Assembly: GCF_022568835.1 (NCBI RefSeq)
Contig: NZ_JAKZHV010000001.1
Coordinates: 372,001 to 436,000, forward strand
DNA from: Arsenicicoccus piscis
GTDB taxonomy: Bacteria; Actinomycetota; Actinomycetes; Actinomycetales; Dermatophilaceae
Length of the DNA stretch: 64,000 nucleotides
Direction: 5' to 3'
Positions 47,018-56,608 of the stretch are shown here, piece by piece; positions within the stretch are counted from its first letter, which is position 1, and every line of letters starts with the position of its first letter. Made by a program: the position numbers and the translations under genes. The notes below the pieces were generated by a model that was given only the letters and a program-made list of their open reading frames with translations, ran no database searches and was not told the origin of the DNA.

Positions 47018-49325
47018 CCCCGAGCACCAGCACCCGCACCACCGACCAGTCCGTAGACCTCGCCATCGGCGGGATGACCTGCGCCTCCTGCTCGGCCCGG
47101 ATCGAGCGCAAGCTCAACAAGGTCGACGGCGTGCAGGCCTCGGTCAACCTCGCCACCGAGAAGGCGCACGTGACCTTCCCCGGCGGCGTCACCCCCGAGG
47201 ACCTGGTGAAGGTGGTCCAGCAGACCGGCTACACCGCGACGATCCTCGGCGGCCAGGCGTCCGCCCGGGCGAGCGCCACCGGTGCCACCGGTGCGCCGGC
47301 CCACGAGCACGAGCACGACGCCCACGACCACGGCGACCCCGCGCCCGTGCAGCTCCCCGACGACGCGAGCCCCTGGGCCCGCGCGGACGCCTGGATGAGC
47401 CGAGCGTCGTTGCGGACCCGCGCGCAGGTCGCCGTCGCGCTGTCGATCCCCGTCGTGCTGCTCGCCATGGTGCCGTGGTTCCACCACGCCCTCGGCGGGT
47501 CGCGCCCGTGGATCGAGCTCGTCCTCACCACGCCGGTCGCGGTCTGGGCCGGCTGGCCGTTCCACCGCGCCGCCGCGATCAACGCCCGGCACGGCGCCTC
47601 GACGATGGACACGCTCGTGTCGATCGGCGTCTCGGCGGCCTACCTGTGGTCGGTCGTCGCGACCTTCGGCGGGTTCACCGGGCACCTGTACTTCGAGGTC
47701 GCCGCGGTCGTCATCACCTTCCTGCTGCTCGGTCGACTGGCCGAGCAGCGCGCCCGCACGTCGGGTCGCTCGGCCCTCACCAGCCTGATCGAGCTCGGCG
47801 CGAAGGACGTGGCGGTGCAGCGCATCGACCCGACCTCGCGCGCCACGCACGAGGTCCGCATCCCGGTGGACCAGCTGCAGGTCGGTGAGGTGTTCGTGGT
47901 CCGACCCGGCGAGAAGGTCGCCACCGACGGGGTCGTCGTCGAGGGCCGTAGCGCTCTGGACCGCTCGCTCGTCACCGGCGAGTCCGTGCCCGTCGAGGTC
48001 GGTCCGGGCGACGAGGTGACCGGCGGCACGGTCAACACCCACGGTCGGCTGCTCGTGCGCGCCACCCGCGTCGGCGCCGACACCACGCTCGCCGGGATCA
48101 CCCGGCTGGTCGAGGCGGCCCAGACCGGCAAGGCGCCGGTGCAGCGCCTGGCCGACCGGATCAGCGCGGTCTTCGTGCCCGCGGTGCTCGTCATCGCCGC
48201 GCTCACCCTGATCGGCTGGCTCGTCACCGGGCACGACGTCACGGCGGCGCTGTCCGCCGCGGTCTCGGTGCTCGTCGTCGCCTGTCCGTGCGCCCTCGGG
48301 CTCGCCACCCCGACCGCGCTGCTCGCCGGCACCGGACGCGGCGCCGAGCTCGGCGTGCTGATCAAGGGCCCCGAGATCCTCGAGAGCACCCGCCGGGTCG
48401 ACACCATCGTCCTGGACAAGACCGGCACCCTGACGACCGGCACCGCCACGCTCACCAGCGTGGTCCCGGCGGGCCGGCTCACTGCCGCACGGCGGCGCTG
48501 CAGGCCGCGGCCTCCGTCGAGGCGGGCAGCGAGCACCCGATCGCCCTCGCCATCGTGGACGCCGCTCAGCGTCGCGGCATCGAGCTGCGGCCGCTCACCG
48601 ACTTCGTCAACCTGCCCGGCTCGGGCGCCCGCGCCAGCATCAAGGGCACCGAGGTCACGGTCGGTCGTGCGGCCCTGTTCGACTCCGTGCCTGCCGAGCT
48701 GGCCGGTGCGGACTCGACCGGCACCACGGTCTACGTGGGCTGGGGTGGGGTGGCGCGCGCCGCCCTGACGGTCTCCGACGAGGTCCGCACGACCTCGCGC
48801 GAGGCGATCACGCGGTTCCGCGAGCTGGGCCTCACGCCCTACCTGCTCACCGGTGACAACAGCCGCACCGCAGCCGCGGTCGGGCAGCAGGTGGGCATCG
48901 ACCCGCAGCACGTCCTCTCCGACGTGCTGCCCGCCGACAAGCACGCGGCGATCCGGGCGCTGGAGGAGCAGGGCAAGGTCGTGGCCATGGTCGGCGACGG
49001 CATCAACGACGCCGCCGCGCTCGCGCAGGCCGACCTCGGCCTCGCGATGGGCACGGGCACGGACGTGGCGATCGACTCGGCCGACATCGTCCTGGTGCGC
49101 CCGGACCTGCTGGCCGTCGCGGACGCCATCGGGCTGTCCCGGCGCACGCTGCGGATCATCAAGCAGAACCTCGCGTGGGCGTTCGGCTACAACCTGGTAG
49201 CCATCCCGCTCGCGGTGTTCGGTGCCCTCAACCCCATGGTGTCGGGCGCTGCGATGGCCGCCTCGAGCGTCATCGTGGTGCTTAACAGCCTGCGGCTCAA
49301 GGCGTTTGCGCGGCGCGACGGCTGA
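47014..49325 (+). pseudogene. copA: Copper-exporting P1B-type ATPase CopA, frame broken by a one-base deletion
   Basis: GTG 47014 opens an N-terminal heavy-metal domain (GGMTCASCSARIERKL), a His-rich loop (HEHEHDAHDHGD), the membrane CPC motif (VVACPCALGLATP) and the phosphorylation loop DKTGTLTTGTAT. After VVPAGRLTA (around 48475-48495) the frame shifts; sequence resumes one base earlier as AALQAAASVEAGSEHPIALA and continues through GDGINDAAALAQADLGLAMG to the normal end at 49325. Joined, the product is ~770 residues, a complete CopA. No slippery heptamer was seen, so the gap is a mutation or a sequencing error rather than programmed frameshifting. Third gene of the csoR operon. Confidence 0.9.
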
Positions 49326-49351
49326 GCCACTCGCCGACCCACGCCCCGACC

Positions 49352-49389
49352 GACGGCCCCCGAACGCGCTACAGCGTGACGGGGCCGTC
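49352..49389. terminator. Bidirectional hairpin between copA and the VOC gene
   Basis: GACGGCCCC (49352-49360) pairs with GGGGCCGTC (49381-49389) across a 20-base interior that can pair a little further. It overlaps the last codons of the convergent VOC gene and could terminate both transcripts. Confidence 0.55.
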
Positions 49390-50004
49390 CGGCGTCGCGA
49401 AGGTGACGCCCTGCAGCCCGGGGGCGCCGTGCGGCGCGACGAACTCGAAGCCGATCTCGACCGGCGCGAAGTCCGGCGGCAGGCCGAGCCACTCGAGCAC
49501 CCGCGCGGGGTCGCCGGCGATCTGCAGCTCGGTGATGGTGACGGTCGTGCGCGCGTCGTCGGAGGGGTGCGGGCTGGCCTCGTCCCACTGCACGAAGTAG
49601 GGCAGCTGCGGGTCGTTGATCAGACCCTTCACGCCGATCTGGCGCCAGGTGTAGGCGACGCCGTCGGGGCGAGTCCGGTTGCCCGGCACGCTCGCTCGTC
49701 CGAGCCGGGCCTCGGGGCCGGTGAGGTCGTCGACCGCGACGACCCAGCCGAGCCAGCCGCCGCCCTCCTCGGTGCGGTGGCGCACCGCCTGGCCGAAGGG
49801 CGCCTTGTCCGACGCCGGGTGGTCGAGCACCTCGACGACCTCGACGTAGAGGTGCTTGGCCAGGGGCAGGATCATGTTGCGGGTGCCGAAGCGCGGGTGC
49901 ACCCCGCCGTAGACCGGCCGCACACCGAGTGCCTCGCCGAGGCGGTCGGCCGTGGCGATGGACCCGTCGGGCTCCGCGGCATAGGACACATGATCAACGC
50001 GCAT
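49369..50004 (-). CDS. VOC / glyoxalase-like domain protein
   Basis: 211 residues from ATG 50004. It begins MRVDHVSYAAEPDGS and contains GGVHPRFGTRNMILPLAKHL and LYVEVVEVLDHPASDKAPFG, which match the glyoxalase-like (DUF4180/PF13468-like) family with a characteristic G-T-x-N-x-I-L/P-L segment. Members often have no known substrate. Convergent with copA; a separate unit from the rRNA methylase gene upstream (43 bp gap on the same strand). Confidence 0.8.
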   Translation of the reverse strand: MRVDHVSYAAEPDGSIATADRLGEALGVRPVYGGVHPRFGTRNMILPLAKHLYVEVVEVLDHPASDKAPFGQAVRHRTEEGGGWLGWVVAVDDLTGPEARLGRASVPGNRTRPDGVAYTWRQIGVKGLINDPQLPYFVQWDEASPHPSDDARTTVTITELQIAGDPARVLEWLGLPPDFAPVEIGFEFVAPHGAPGLQGVTFATPDGPVTL

Positions 50005-50047
50005 GGCGTCATGGTGGCACAGGGTGACGGACCTCAAGGAATCCGCC

Positions 50048-50875
50048 TCAGGGACGGGGAGCTGCCCTCGCTGCCCGCCGCTGCCGGACGGCCTCGTAGA
50101 TGATCAGCGCGGCCGAGGTGGCCACGTTGAGCGAGTTGGCCTTGCCCGACATCGGGATGCGCACGCGCACGTCGGCCGCCTCGAGGAACTCGTCGGTGAG
50201 CCCGTCCTTCTCCGCGCCGACGCAGATCGCGACCGGACCGGTGTAGTCCACGTCGGTGTACTCCACGTCGGTGTCCGGTGTGGCGGCGACGACGGTGACC
50301 CCGCGCGCCTTCATCCGGGCGAGCGAGTCGGTGGTGGCGCCGGACGCCACCGGCACCGAGAAGACCGTGCCCTTGCTGGCGCGCACGAGGTTGGGGTTGC
50401 CCCAGTCGGTGACCGGGTCGATCGCGAGGACCGCGTCGACACCGGCGGCGTCGGCCGTGCGGAGCATGGCCCCGAGGTTGCCCGGCTTCTCGACGCCCTG
50501 GCAGACCAACAGGAAGGGCTGCTCGCCGAGCGGCACCGCGTCGCACTCGATCTGCCTCGTCCGCACGACAGCGAGGAAGCCGTCCGGGCCCTCGCGGTAG
50601 GCGACCTTCTCGAACGCCGCCCGACCGAGTCGGATGGTCTCGGTGCCGCTCGCGGCGACGTCGTCCACGACGGCCAGCTGCGCAGTCGGGTCGAGCATCA
50701 GCTCGGGGCAGTAGTAGAGCGTGATCGGGCGGAGCCCGGCCGACAGCGCCAGCGACAGCTCCTCGTAGCCCTCGAGGAGCGTCGTGCCCGTCTCCTCACG
50801 GGTCCGCCGCCGGCGCAGCGCGGTGAGCGCCCGCAGGCGCGGGTTCGACGGTGAGGTGATGACGAGCTCACTCAT
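50048..50875 (-). CDS. SpoU/TrmH-family RNA 2'-O-methyltransferase
   Basis: 275 residues. N-terminal substrate-binding domain (ITSPSNPRLRALTALRRRRT) and SPOUT catalytic domain with motif 1 EKPGNLGAMLRTADAAG, motif 2 AICVGAEKDGLT and motif 3 IPMSGKANSLNVATSAALII, where the trefoil knot binds SAM. It modifies rRNA or tRNA ribose; the exact target is unknown. ATG 50875; cotranscription with the alpha-glucosidase gene (34 bp upstream) is possible. Confidence 0.92.
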   Translation of the reverse strand: MSELVITSPSNPRLRALTALRRRRTREETGTTLLEGYEELSLALSAGLRPITLYYCPELMLDPTAQLAVVDDVAASGTETIRLGRAAFEKVAYREGPDGFLAVVRTRQIECDAVPLGEQPFLLVCQGVEKPGNLGAMLRTADAAGVDAVLAIDPVTDWGNPNLVRASKGTVFSVPVASGATTDSLARMKARGVTVVAATPDTDVEYTDVDYTGPVAICVGAEKDGLTDEFLEAADVRVRIPMSGKANSLNVATSAALIIYEAVRQRRAARAAPRP

Positions 50876-50909
50876 GGCTGCCGGTTCCGCTCTCTCCAGT
50901 TCCGCTGTC

Positions 50910-52655
50910 TCACAACGCGTTCGAACGTCGGTAGACGCGGGCTTCCCACGCGCTCAGGGTGATTGGCGAGTCGCCTTGTGCGACAGGACCGTTCGTCGAG
51001 ACGAGCTCCGCCTCGCTCCAGGCCTGGGCGTCGTCGACCGGCACGGCCACCCCGTCGTCGTCGCTGAGGTTGGCCACCACGAGCAGCTCGGTCCCCTCGT
51101 GCGCCCGCGTGAACGCGTAGACCCGCTCGTCGTCCGGCAGCAGCATGGTGAAGTCGCCGTCCGCGACGGTCGGCTCGTCGTGCCGCAGGTCGATCAGCGA
51201 GCGGTAGTGGCTGAGCACCGAGTCGGGGTCGTCGACCTGGGCGGCGACGTTGATGTCGACGTAGTTCGGGTTGACCGCGATCCACGGATCCCCGCTCGTG
51301 AAGCCGGCATGCGCGCTTGCGTCCCACTGCATCGGGGTGCGCGCGTTGTCCCGGCCCTTGTAGCGCAGCGCTGCCAGCACCCGCTCGGGGTCGGCGCCGT
51401 GCGCGACGGCCTCGTGGTAGTGGTTGACCGACTCGAGGTCCTCGAAGTCCTCGATCCCCTGGAAGGGATAGTTGGTCATGCCGAGCTCTTCGCCCTGGTA
51501 GACGTACGGCGTGCCGCGGTGCAGGTGCAGCACGGTGGCGAGCGCCTTGGCGGACCGCACCCGGTGCTGCGGGTCGTCGTTGCCGAACCTGCTGACGGCG
51601 CGCGGCTGGTCGTGGTTGTCCCAGTAGAGCGAGTTCCACCCGCGCTGCGCGAGACCGGCCTGCCAGCGACCGAGCGATGCCTTGAGCGCCGTGAGGTGCA
51701 GGGGCCGGACGTCCCACTTGCCGCCGGGACCGGAGTCGAGGTCTACGTGCTCGAACTGGAAGACCATGTCGAGCTCGGCGTTCGCCGCGTCGGTGTACTC
51801 CTGCGCGAGCTCCACTGTGACACCAGGCATCTCGCCGACCGTGAGGAACGGACGGTCGTGCCCGGCGAAGACCTCGGTGTGCATCTCCTTGAGGAACTCC
51901 GGCAGTCGCGGACCGCACGCGACGGCCTTGAAGTTGTCGCCGTAGAGCCCACCGTCGGGCACCGGGCCGTCGGCGTAGGCCTGGTCCTTGGAGATCAGGT
52001 TGATGACGTCCATCCGGAAGCCGTCGACCCCGCGCGCCAGCCACCAGCGCATCATCGCGTAGACCGCCTCGCGGACCTCCGGGTGCTCCCAGTTGAGGTC
52101 CGGCTGCTTGGGGCTGAACAGGTGCAGGTAGTACTGCCCCGTCGCCTCGTCCCACGCCCACGCGGACCCGCTGAACGCGGCGCCCCAGTTGTTGGGCTCG
52201 GCGCCTGGCGTCCCACCGAGGAAGCCCGGCCGCGGGTCCCGCCAGACGTACCAGTCACGCTTGAGACTGCTACGGCTGGAACGGGACTCCTCGAACCACG
52301 CGTGCTCGTCGGAGGTGTGGTTGACCACCAGGTCCATGACCACGCGCAGCCCGCGAGCGTGCGCGGCAGCGATCAGCTCGTCCATCTCGGCGAGCGTGCC
52401 GAACAGCGGGTCGATGTCCTGGTAGTCGCTGATGTCGTAGCCGTTGTCGTCCATCGGCGAGCGGTAGACCGGGCTGAGCCACACCACGTCGACACCGAGC
52501 CGCTTCAGGTGGTCGAGCCGGTCGATGATCCCGCGCAGGTCGCCGATGCCGTCCCCGTCGCCGTCCGCGAAGCTGCGCGGATAGATCTGGTAGACGACCG
52601 CGGACTTCCACCAGTCGCGCGGCAGGCGTGACTCGCCCGGGATCAGCTCGGTCAT
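50910..52655 (-). CDS. GH13 alpha-glucosidase / oligo-1,6-glucosidase type
   Basis: 581 residues. Conserved regions I MDLVVNHTSDEH, II GFRMDVINLISKD (nucleophile Asp), III FLTVGEMPGV (acid Glu) and IV YWDNHDQPR are in order, with DWWKSAVVYQIYPRSFADGD at the start. It fits intracellular glucosidases of the oligo-1,6-glucosidase/trehalose-related subgroup, hydrolysing short alpha-glucosides. No transporter or regulator is adjacent. Confidence 0.93.
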   Translation of the reverse strand: MTELIPGESRLPRDWWKSAVVYQIYPRSFADGDGDGIGDLRGIIDRLDHLKRLGVDVVWLSPVYRSPMDDNGYDISDYQDIDPLFGTLAEMDELIAAAHARGLRVVMDLVVNHTSDEHAWFEESRSSRSSLKRDWYVWRDPRPGFLGGTPGAEPNNWGAAFSGSAWAWDEATGQYYLHLFSPKQPDLNWEHPEVREAVYAMMRWWLARGVDGFRMDVINLISKDQAYADGPVPDGGLYGDNFKAVACGPRLPEFLKEMHTEVFAGHDRPFLTVGEMPGVTVELAQEYTDAANAELDMVFQFEHVDLDSGPGGKWDVRPLHLTALKASLGRWQAGLAQRGWNSLYWDNHDQPRAVSRFGNDDPQHRVRSAKALATVLHLHRGTPYVYQGEELGMTNYPFQGIEDFEDLESVNHYHEAVAHGADPERVLAALRYKGRDNARTPMQWDASAHAGFTSGDPWIAVNPNYVDINVAAQVDDPDSVLSHYRSLIDLRHDEPTVADGDFTMLLPDDERVYAFTRAHEGTELLVVANLSDDDGVAVPVDDAQAWSEAELVSTNGPVAQGDSPITLSAWEARVYRRSNAL

Positions 52656-52712
52656 GGCGGACAGCCTACGTCGGGCCGCCCAGGGCGATGGGCTCCGGGC
52701 GGCCGTCGGAAC

Positions 52713-53507
52713 TCAGCGGACCTGGGCGCCGGACATCGAACCGGCCAGGGTGGCGTAACCGGTCGCCGGGAAGACGACGCGGTAGGTCGCCTTCTTGGGT
52801 GCGTAGATCCGGATCGAGCTGTTGCCCTGGGCGTTGGTCGTCGTGGTGCGGATCGTCTTCCACGTCGTGCCGACCAGCTGCTGGTACTGCACGGGCAGGC
52901 CGGCCCCGGGCGTCCAGTACGAGTGGAACTCCGTCGGCTGGATGTAGCGCATGGTCGTGCCGGCGACCGTGACGTAGGAACCGGACCGGCTCGACCGGAT
53001 GTTCTGCGTCGAGTTGTTCTTGATGGCGAAGGTGAAGTCGCGCGAGCTGGGTCCACCCGATCCGTTGAAGTCGAGGACCTCCACCTTGGCCTTGCCGATG
53101 CCGTAGTGGCCGAACGCCTGGTAGTCATAGACGTTCTCGTCGAACCGGACGCTGGACGTGCAGCTGCTGATGCTCTGCGAGAGCCAGTCGACCTGGCCAC
53201 CGTGGGGGTCGTAGAGGGTGACGTTCACCATCCCGTCGCAAACGGTCTGGCCAAGCTTCGCCGTGAAGAACCGGCGCTGCGTCTGGTCGACGCGCCACTC
53301 ACCCGGGGTGAAGCTCGTCGCGGTGGCGGACGCCGTGGTCGTGGCCGGCAGCGCCGGGGCTCCGGCCGCCTGGCTGGCGCTAGCAGTCCCGCCCGTCGCG
53401 AGCGGGACGGCGAGCACGCTCGCAGCGAGGGCGGACGCACCGAGGGCGCGGGTGAGCTTCGTCTGGTTCCCCTGGGATCGAGGCCGCCGCGTCGCGGCGG
53501 CCGACAC
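52713..53507 (-). CDS. Secreted protein of unknown function
   Basis: 264 residues. GTG 53507 start with no ribosome-binding site. Sec signal peptide (TRALGASALAASVLAVPLAT, cleavage after TASA or nearby), then a mature domain with three cysteines (VCDGM, SSCTSS) and an immunoglobulin/SH3-like repeat ending QLVGTTWKTIRTTTTNAQG and APKKATYRVVF, a pattern common to actinobacterial surface proteins. Function unknown. The 133 bp upstream contain GATACT-like -10 elements only. Confidence 0.75.
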   Translation of the reverse strand: MSAAATRRPRSQGNQTKLTRALGASALAASVLAVPLATGGTASASQAAGAPALPATTTASATATSFTPGEWRVDQTQRRFFTAKLGQTVCDGMVNVTLYDPHGGQVDWLSQSISSCTSSVRFDENVYDYQAFGHYGIGKAKVEVLDFNGSGGPSSRDFTFAIKNNSTQNIRSSRSGSYVTVAGTTMRYIQPTEFHSYWTPGAGLPVQYQQLVGTTWKTIRTTTTNAQGNSSIRIYAPKKATYRVVFPATGYATLAGSMSGAQVR

Positions 53508-53640
53508 AATGAGCGCTCAGTATCACTGATGCGCCACCGATTTGGCGGCCGGAGCGATCTCCGATGTTGTTCAACGTCCCAGCGCTCAACGACCCGGTGG
53601 GGCAACGGGACTCAGGCGGGAAGGCGATGACGCGGCGCGC

Positions 53641-54110
53641 TCACTCCACGACGAAGAACTCGATCGTCACGCCACGAGGAGCGCGCCGGCCGACGCCGAC
53701 GAAGATCCGTTCGTGGACCCACGCCCACGGACCGTCGACGGCGGCGGCGAGGCGAGGCGCACACCGGAAGTAGACCCGGTCAGGGTCAACGGCTTCTCCC
53801 CGGGCCAGGGCGGCGGAGTCCTCCGGCGAGGCCGATCGGATCGCCCTGTTGTCGACGTAGAGACGGGTGCCGTCGTCGAGATCGATGAGGTACCTCGCCT
53901 CGAGGTGGGCCGCGGTGTCGGCCACGAGGAGTTGGAAGTCCGCGCCGCCCGCCAGCACGCGGCCCGACACACCGGTGCCGTGGACCTGCCCGCCGCGGAT
54001 GGGGACGACGCGGCGCACGCCGTCCCCGTCGGACCGACCGTCAACGGGTCGTCGAGGTCGACCTCGACGGTGAACACGCGCCGCAGCGCCGGCGGGCGGG
54101 GTGTCGACAT
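53641..54110 (-). pseudogene. DUF3237 (UPF0311) protein, frame broken by a one-base deletion
   Basis: ATG 54110 with AAGGAG upstream starts STPRPPALRRVFTVEVDLDD then PLTVGPT; at 54024-54027 the minus-strand GGGG would need one more G to continue as GDGVRRVVPIRGGQVHGTGV, ARYLIDLDDGTRLYVDNRAI and the conserved C-terminus to 53641. The joined product is ~156 residues and matches DUF3237. Members are of unknown function, often next to oxidoreductases. Genuine pseudogene or a G-homopolymer error. Confidence 0.85.
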
Positions 54111-54216
54111 GGTGTCTCCTTCGCGTGCACGGGTTTCCCCACTGTGCGTGGGTCAACCCTGACACGTCCCCGTCCGGCCGGCAGCCTGCCTCAGGCCGAA
54201 GGCGAGACAGCGTGCC

Positions 54217-55638
54217 TCAGGCAGAGGCGCCGGCCAGCTCGCGCTGCGGCTCGTCGGCGAGGACGTCGCCGTGGTGCGGCCGGTCGTACTCGTCACGGTC
54301 CAGGATGCCCTCGCGCTTGGCGACGACCAGCTGCACGACGACCTGACCGGCGACGTTGGTGGCCGTGCGGCCCATGTCGAGGATCGGGTCGATGGCGAGC
54401 AGCAGACCGACACCGGCCAGCGGCAGGCCCAGCGTCGACAGGGTGAGGGTGAGCATGACGATGGCGCCGGTGAGGCCGGCGGTCGCGGCCGACCCGATGA
54501 CCGACACGAACGCGATCAGCAGGTAGTCCGTGAGGCTCAGCTGCAGGCCGAAGAACTGCGCGACGAAGATCGCGGCGAGCGCCGGGTAGATCGAGGCGCA
54601 CCCGTCCATCTTGGTCGTGGCCGCGAGCGGGGTGGCGAAAGACGCGTAGGAGCGCGGCACGCCGAGCCGCTCGGTCACGCGCTGCGTGACCGGCATGGTG
54701 CCGAGCGAAGACCGGGAGACGAAGCCGAGCTGGATCGCCGGCCACGCACCCTGGTAGTAGCGCAGCGGCGACAGGCCCTGGCTGCGCAGCAGGATCGGGT
54801 AGAACACACCGACCACCAGCGCGAGGCCGAGGTAGACCGCGCCGGCGAACACCCCGAGGCTGGCGAGCGAGGACCAGCCGTAGGACGCTACCGCGTTGCC
54901 GATGAGGCCGAGGGTGCCGAGGGGCGCGAGCAGGATGACCCACCAGAGGACCTTCTGCACGATGGCGAGCAGGGAGGCGTTGACCTTGAGGAAGGGCTCG
55001 GCCGCGTCGCCGACCTTGATCGCGGCGATGCCGACGACCAGGGCGATGACGACGATCTGCAGGGCCTTGAAGGACAGCGTGCTGTCGACGCCCGTGACCG
55101 CCCCGTCAGCGCCGGTGACGGTCGAGCTCGAGACGCCCAGGCCGAGGAAGTTGCCCGGGACGATGCCGGAGATGAAGTCCAGCCAGCTGCCGGAGTGGGC
55201 GGGGGCCTTCGCGGCGTCCGCGGCGACCGAGGTGTGCCGGCCGGGCTGCAGCACCAGGCCGAGACCGATGCCGATGGAGACCGACACGGCCGAGGTGATC
55301 GCGAACCACTTGAGCGTCTGCCAGGCCAGCCGGGCGCCGTTGGCGACGCCGCGCAGGTTGGCGATGGACGCGACGACGGCGGTGAAGATCAGCGGCGGCA
55401 CGAGCGCCTTCAGCAGCGCGACGAACGTCGAGCCGATGGTCTGCAGGATCGTCGTCAGCCAGTTCGGGTCGCCCGACGCGGTCGGGCCGATCAGCTGGGC
55501 GACGTAGCCGAGGCCGAGGCCCAGCACCAGCGCGAGCAGGATCTGCAGGCTGAAGGAGGGCAGGTGGAGCCGACGCTTCGTGGGCGCGGGCTCGACCGAG
55601 GACGTGGATCCGGGTGTGGATCCGGTGGAGCCGGACAT
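54217..55638 (-). CDS. Dicarboxylate/amino acid:cation symporter (DAACS)
   Basis: 473 residues. The helix-rich protein carries the serine-rich hairpin FVSRSSLGTMPVTQRV, the TM7 motif region TTKMDGCASIYPALAAIF and the NMDGT-like/ligand segment AIDPILDMGRTATNVAGQVV. It should import glutamate, succinate or a related anion with Na+ or H+. A spaced inverted repeat lies 43-79 bp upstream. AAAGG precedes the ATG by 8 bases. Confidence 0.92.
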   Translation of the reverse strand: MSGSTGSTPGSTSSVEPAPTKRRLHLPSFSLQILLALVLGLGLGYVAQLIGPTASGDPNWLTTILQTIGSTFVALLKALVPPLIFTAVVASIANLRGVANGARLAWQTLKWFAITSAVSVSIGIGLGLVLQPGRHTSVAADAAKAPAHSGSWLDFISGIVPGNFLGLGVSSSTVTGADGAVTGVDSTLSFKALQIVVIALVVGIAAIKVGDAAEPFLKVNASLLAIVQKVLWWVILLAPLGTLGLIGNAVASYGWSSLASLGVFAGAVYLGLALVVGVFYPILLRSQGLSPLRYYQGAWPAIQLGFVSRSSLGTMPVTQRVTERLGVPRSYASFATPLAATTKMDGCASIYPALAAIFVAQFFGLQLSLTDYLLIAFVSVIGSAATAGLTGAIVMLTLTLSTLGLPLAGVGLLLAIDPILDMGRTATNVAGQVVVQLVVAKREGILDRDEYDRPHHGDVLADEPQRELAGASA

Positions 55639-55680
55639 GGCACAAGCCTTTCGAGGTCATGAGGAAGCCAGACCTCAAGG

Positions 55681-55717
55681 ATAACGCCGTCACGGGGTAG
55701 AGATAATCCCGCGTTAT
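55681..55717. promoter_or_regulatory. Inverted repeat upstream of the symporter
   Basis: ATAACGC (55681-55687) and GCGTTAT (55711-55717) are perfect inverted arms with a 23-bp spacer. On the minus strand the spacer holds TTATCT, a possible -10 box. A regulator site is plausible, not proved. Confidence 0.35.
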
Positions 55718-55777
55718 GCAGTCGTGCCGCGGGCGGTGCGGGCCAGCGGCGGGACAGCGGGACCGTGCGCAGACGGT

Positions 55778-56608
55778 CTACGCGGACTTCTCCGTGCCGG
55801 CGGCGAGCACCCGACGCAGCACGGTGGCGAGCCCGTCCTCGTCGACCGTGCCGGTGACGTGGTCGGCGACCGCCTTGACCTCGTCGGGCGCGTTGCCCAT
55901 GGCGACACCGTGGGCGGCCCAGCGCAGCATCTCGATGTCGTTGCGCTGGTCACCGCACGCGACGGTGTCAGCGGGGTCTACGCCCAGCTTGCGCCGCACC
56001 AGCTCGAGAGCCGACGCCTTCGAGACGCCCTCGGGGTTGATGTCGAGCCAGGAGGAGTACCCGACCGCGTAGGTGACGCCGTGCAGGCCGACGTCCTGCA
56101 CCCGGCGCAGGAAGTCGGCGGGCGGGGTCTCGGGGTCGCGGATGGTCACGCGCGTGGCGGGCAGCTCGAGCAGCTCCTCCCACGGCACGACCCGGATCTC
56201 ACCGGTCAGCTCGCCCTCGGGGAAGGGCGCCGACACCCGGTAGCCGCGGCCGAGCTCCTCGACGGCGAACAGCGAGGTCGGCATCTTCTCGCGCAGCAGC
56301 CGCAGCGACGGACCGGGGTCGAAGGTCACCACCTGGGTGAACTTGTAGCCGCGCCGACGGTTCGGGTCGAGCCGGATCGTCGTGGCCCCGTTGGAGCAGA
56401 CGGCCCGACCGGTCGTGATGCCGAGCTCGGCGATGATCGGCATCGTGGCGACCGACGCGCGACCTGTCGCCATGACGACGTGGTGCCCGGCGGCGACGAC
56501 GTCCTGGACGGCGTCGCGCACGGCCGGCGACAGCACTCCGGCATGGTTGATCGTCGTGCCGTCGATGTCCAGGCAGATCATCGACGGGCGAGCGAGCGGC
56601 TGGCTCAT
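55778..56608 (-). CDS. HAD-superfamily (Cof-type) phosphatase
   Basis: 276 residues. Motif I is [14 protein letters not shown], motif [15 protein letters not shown], the C2 cap runs ~85-190, motif III precedes [13 protein letters not shown] and motif IV is [16 protein letters not shown]. Probably dephosphorylates sugar phosphates or flavins. The ATG overlaps the serS stop by 4 bp (ATGA), so it is cotranscribed with serS. Confidence 0.9.
   Translation of the reverse strand: MSQPLARPSMICLDIDGTTINHAGVLSPAVRDAVQDVVAAGHHVVMATGRASVATMPIIAELGITTGRAVCSNGATTIRLDPNRRRGYKFTQVVTFDPGPSLRLLREKMPTSLFAVEELGRGYRVSAPFPEGELTGEIRVVPWEELLELPATRVTIRDPETPPADFLRRVQDVGLHGVTYAVGYSSWLDINPEGVSKASALELVRRKLGVDPADTVACGDQRNDIEMLRWAAHGVAMGNAPDEVKAVADHVTGTVDEDGLATVLRRVLAAGTEKSA

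Noticed and set aside
48470-48500. Programmed -1 frameshift in copA
   Set aside because: No X-XXY-YYZ slippery heptamer or clear downstream structure at the break, and other genes in the window have similar breaks.
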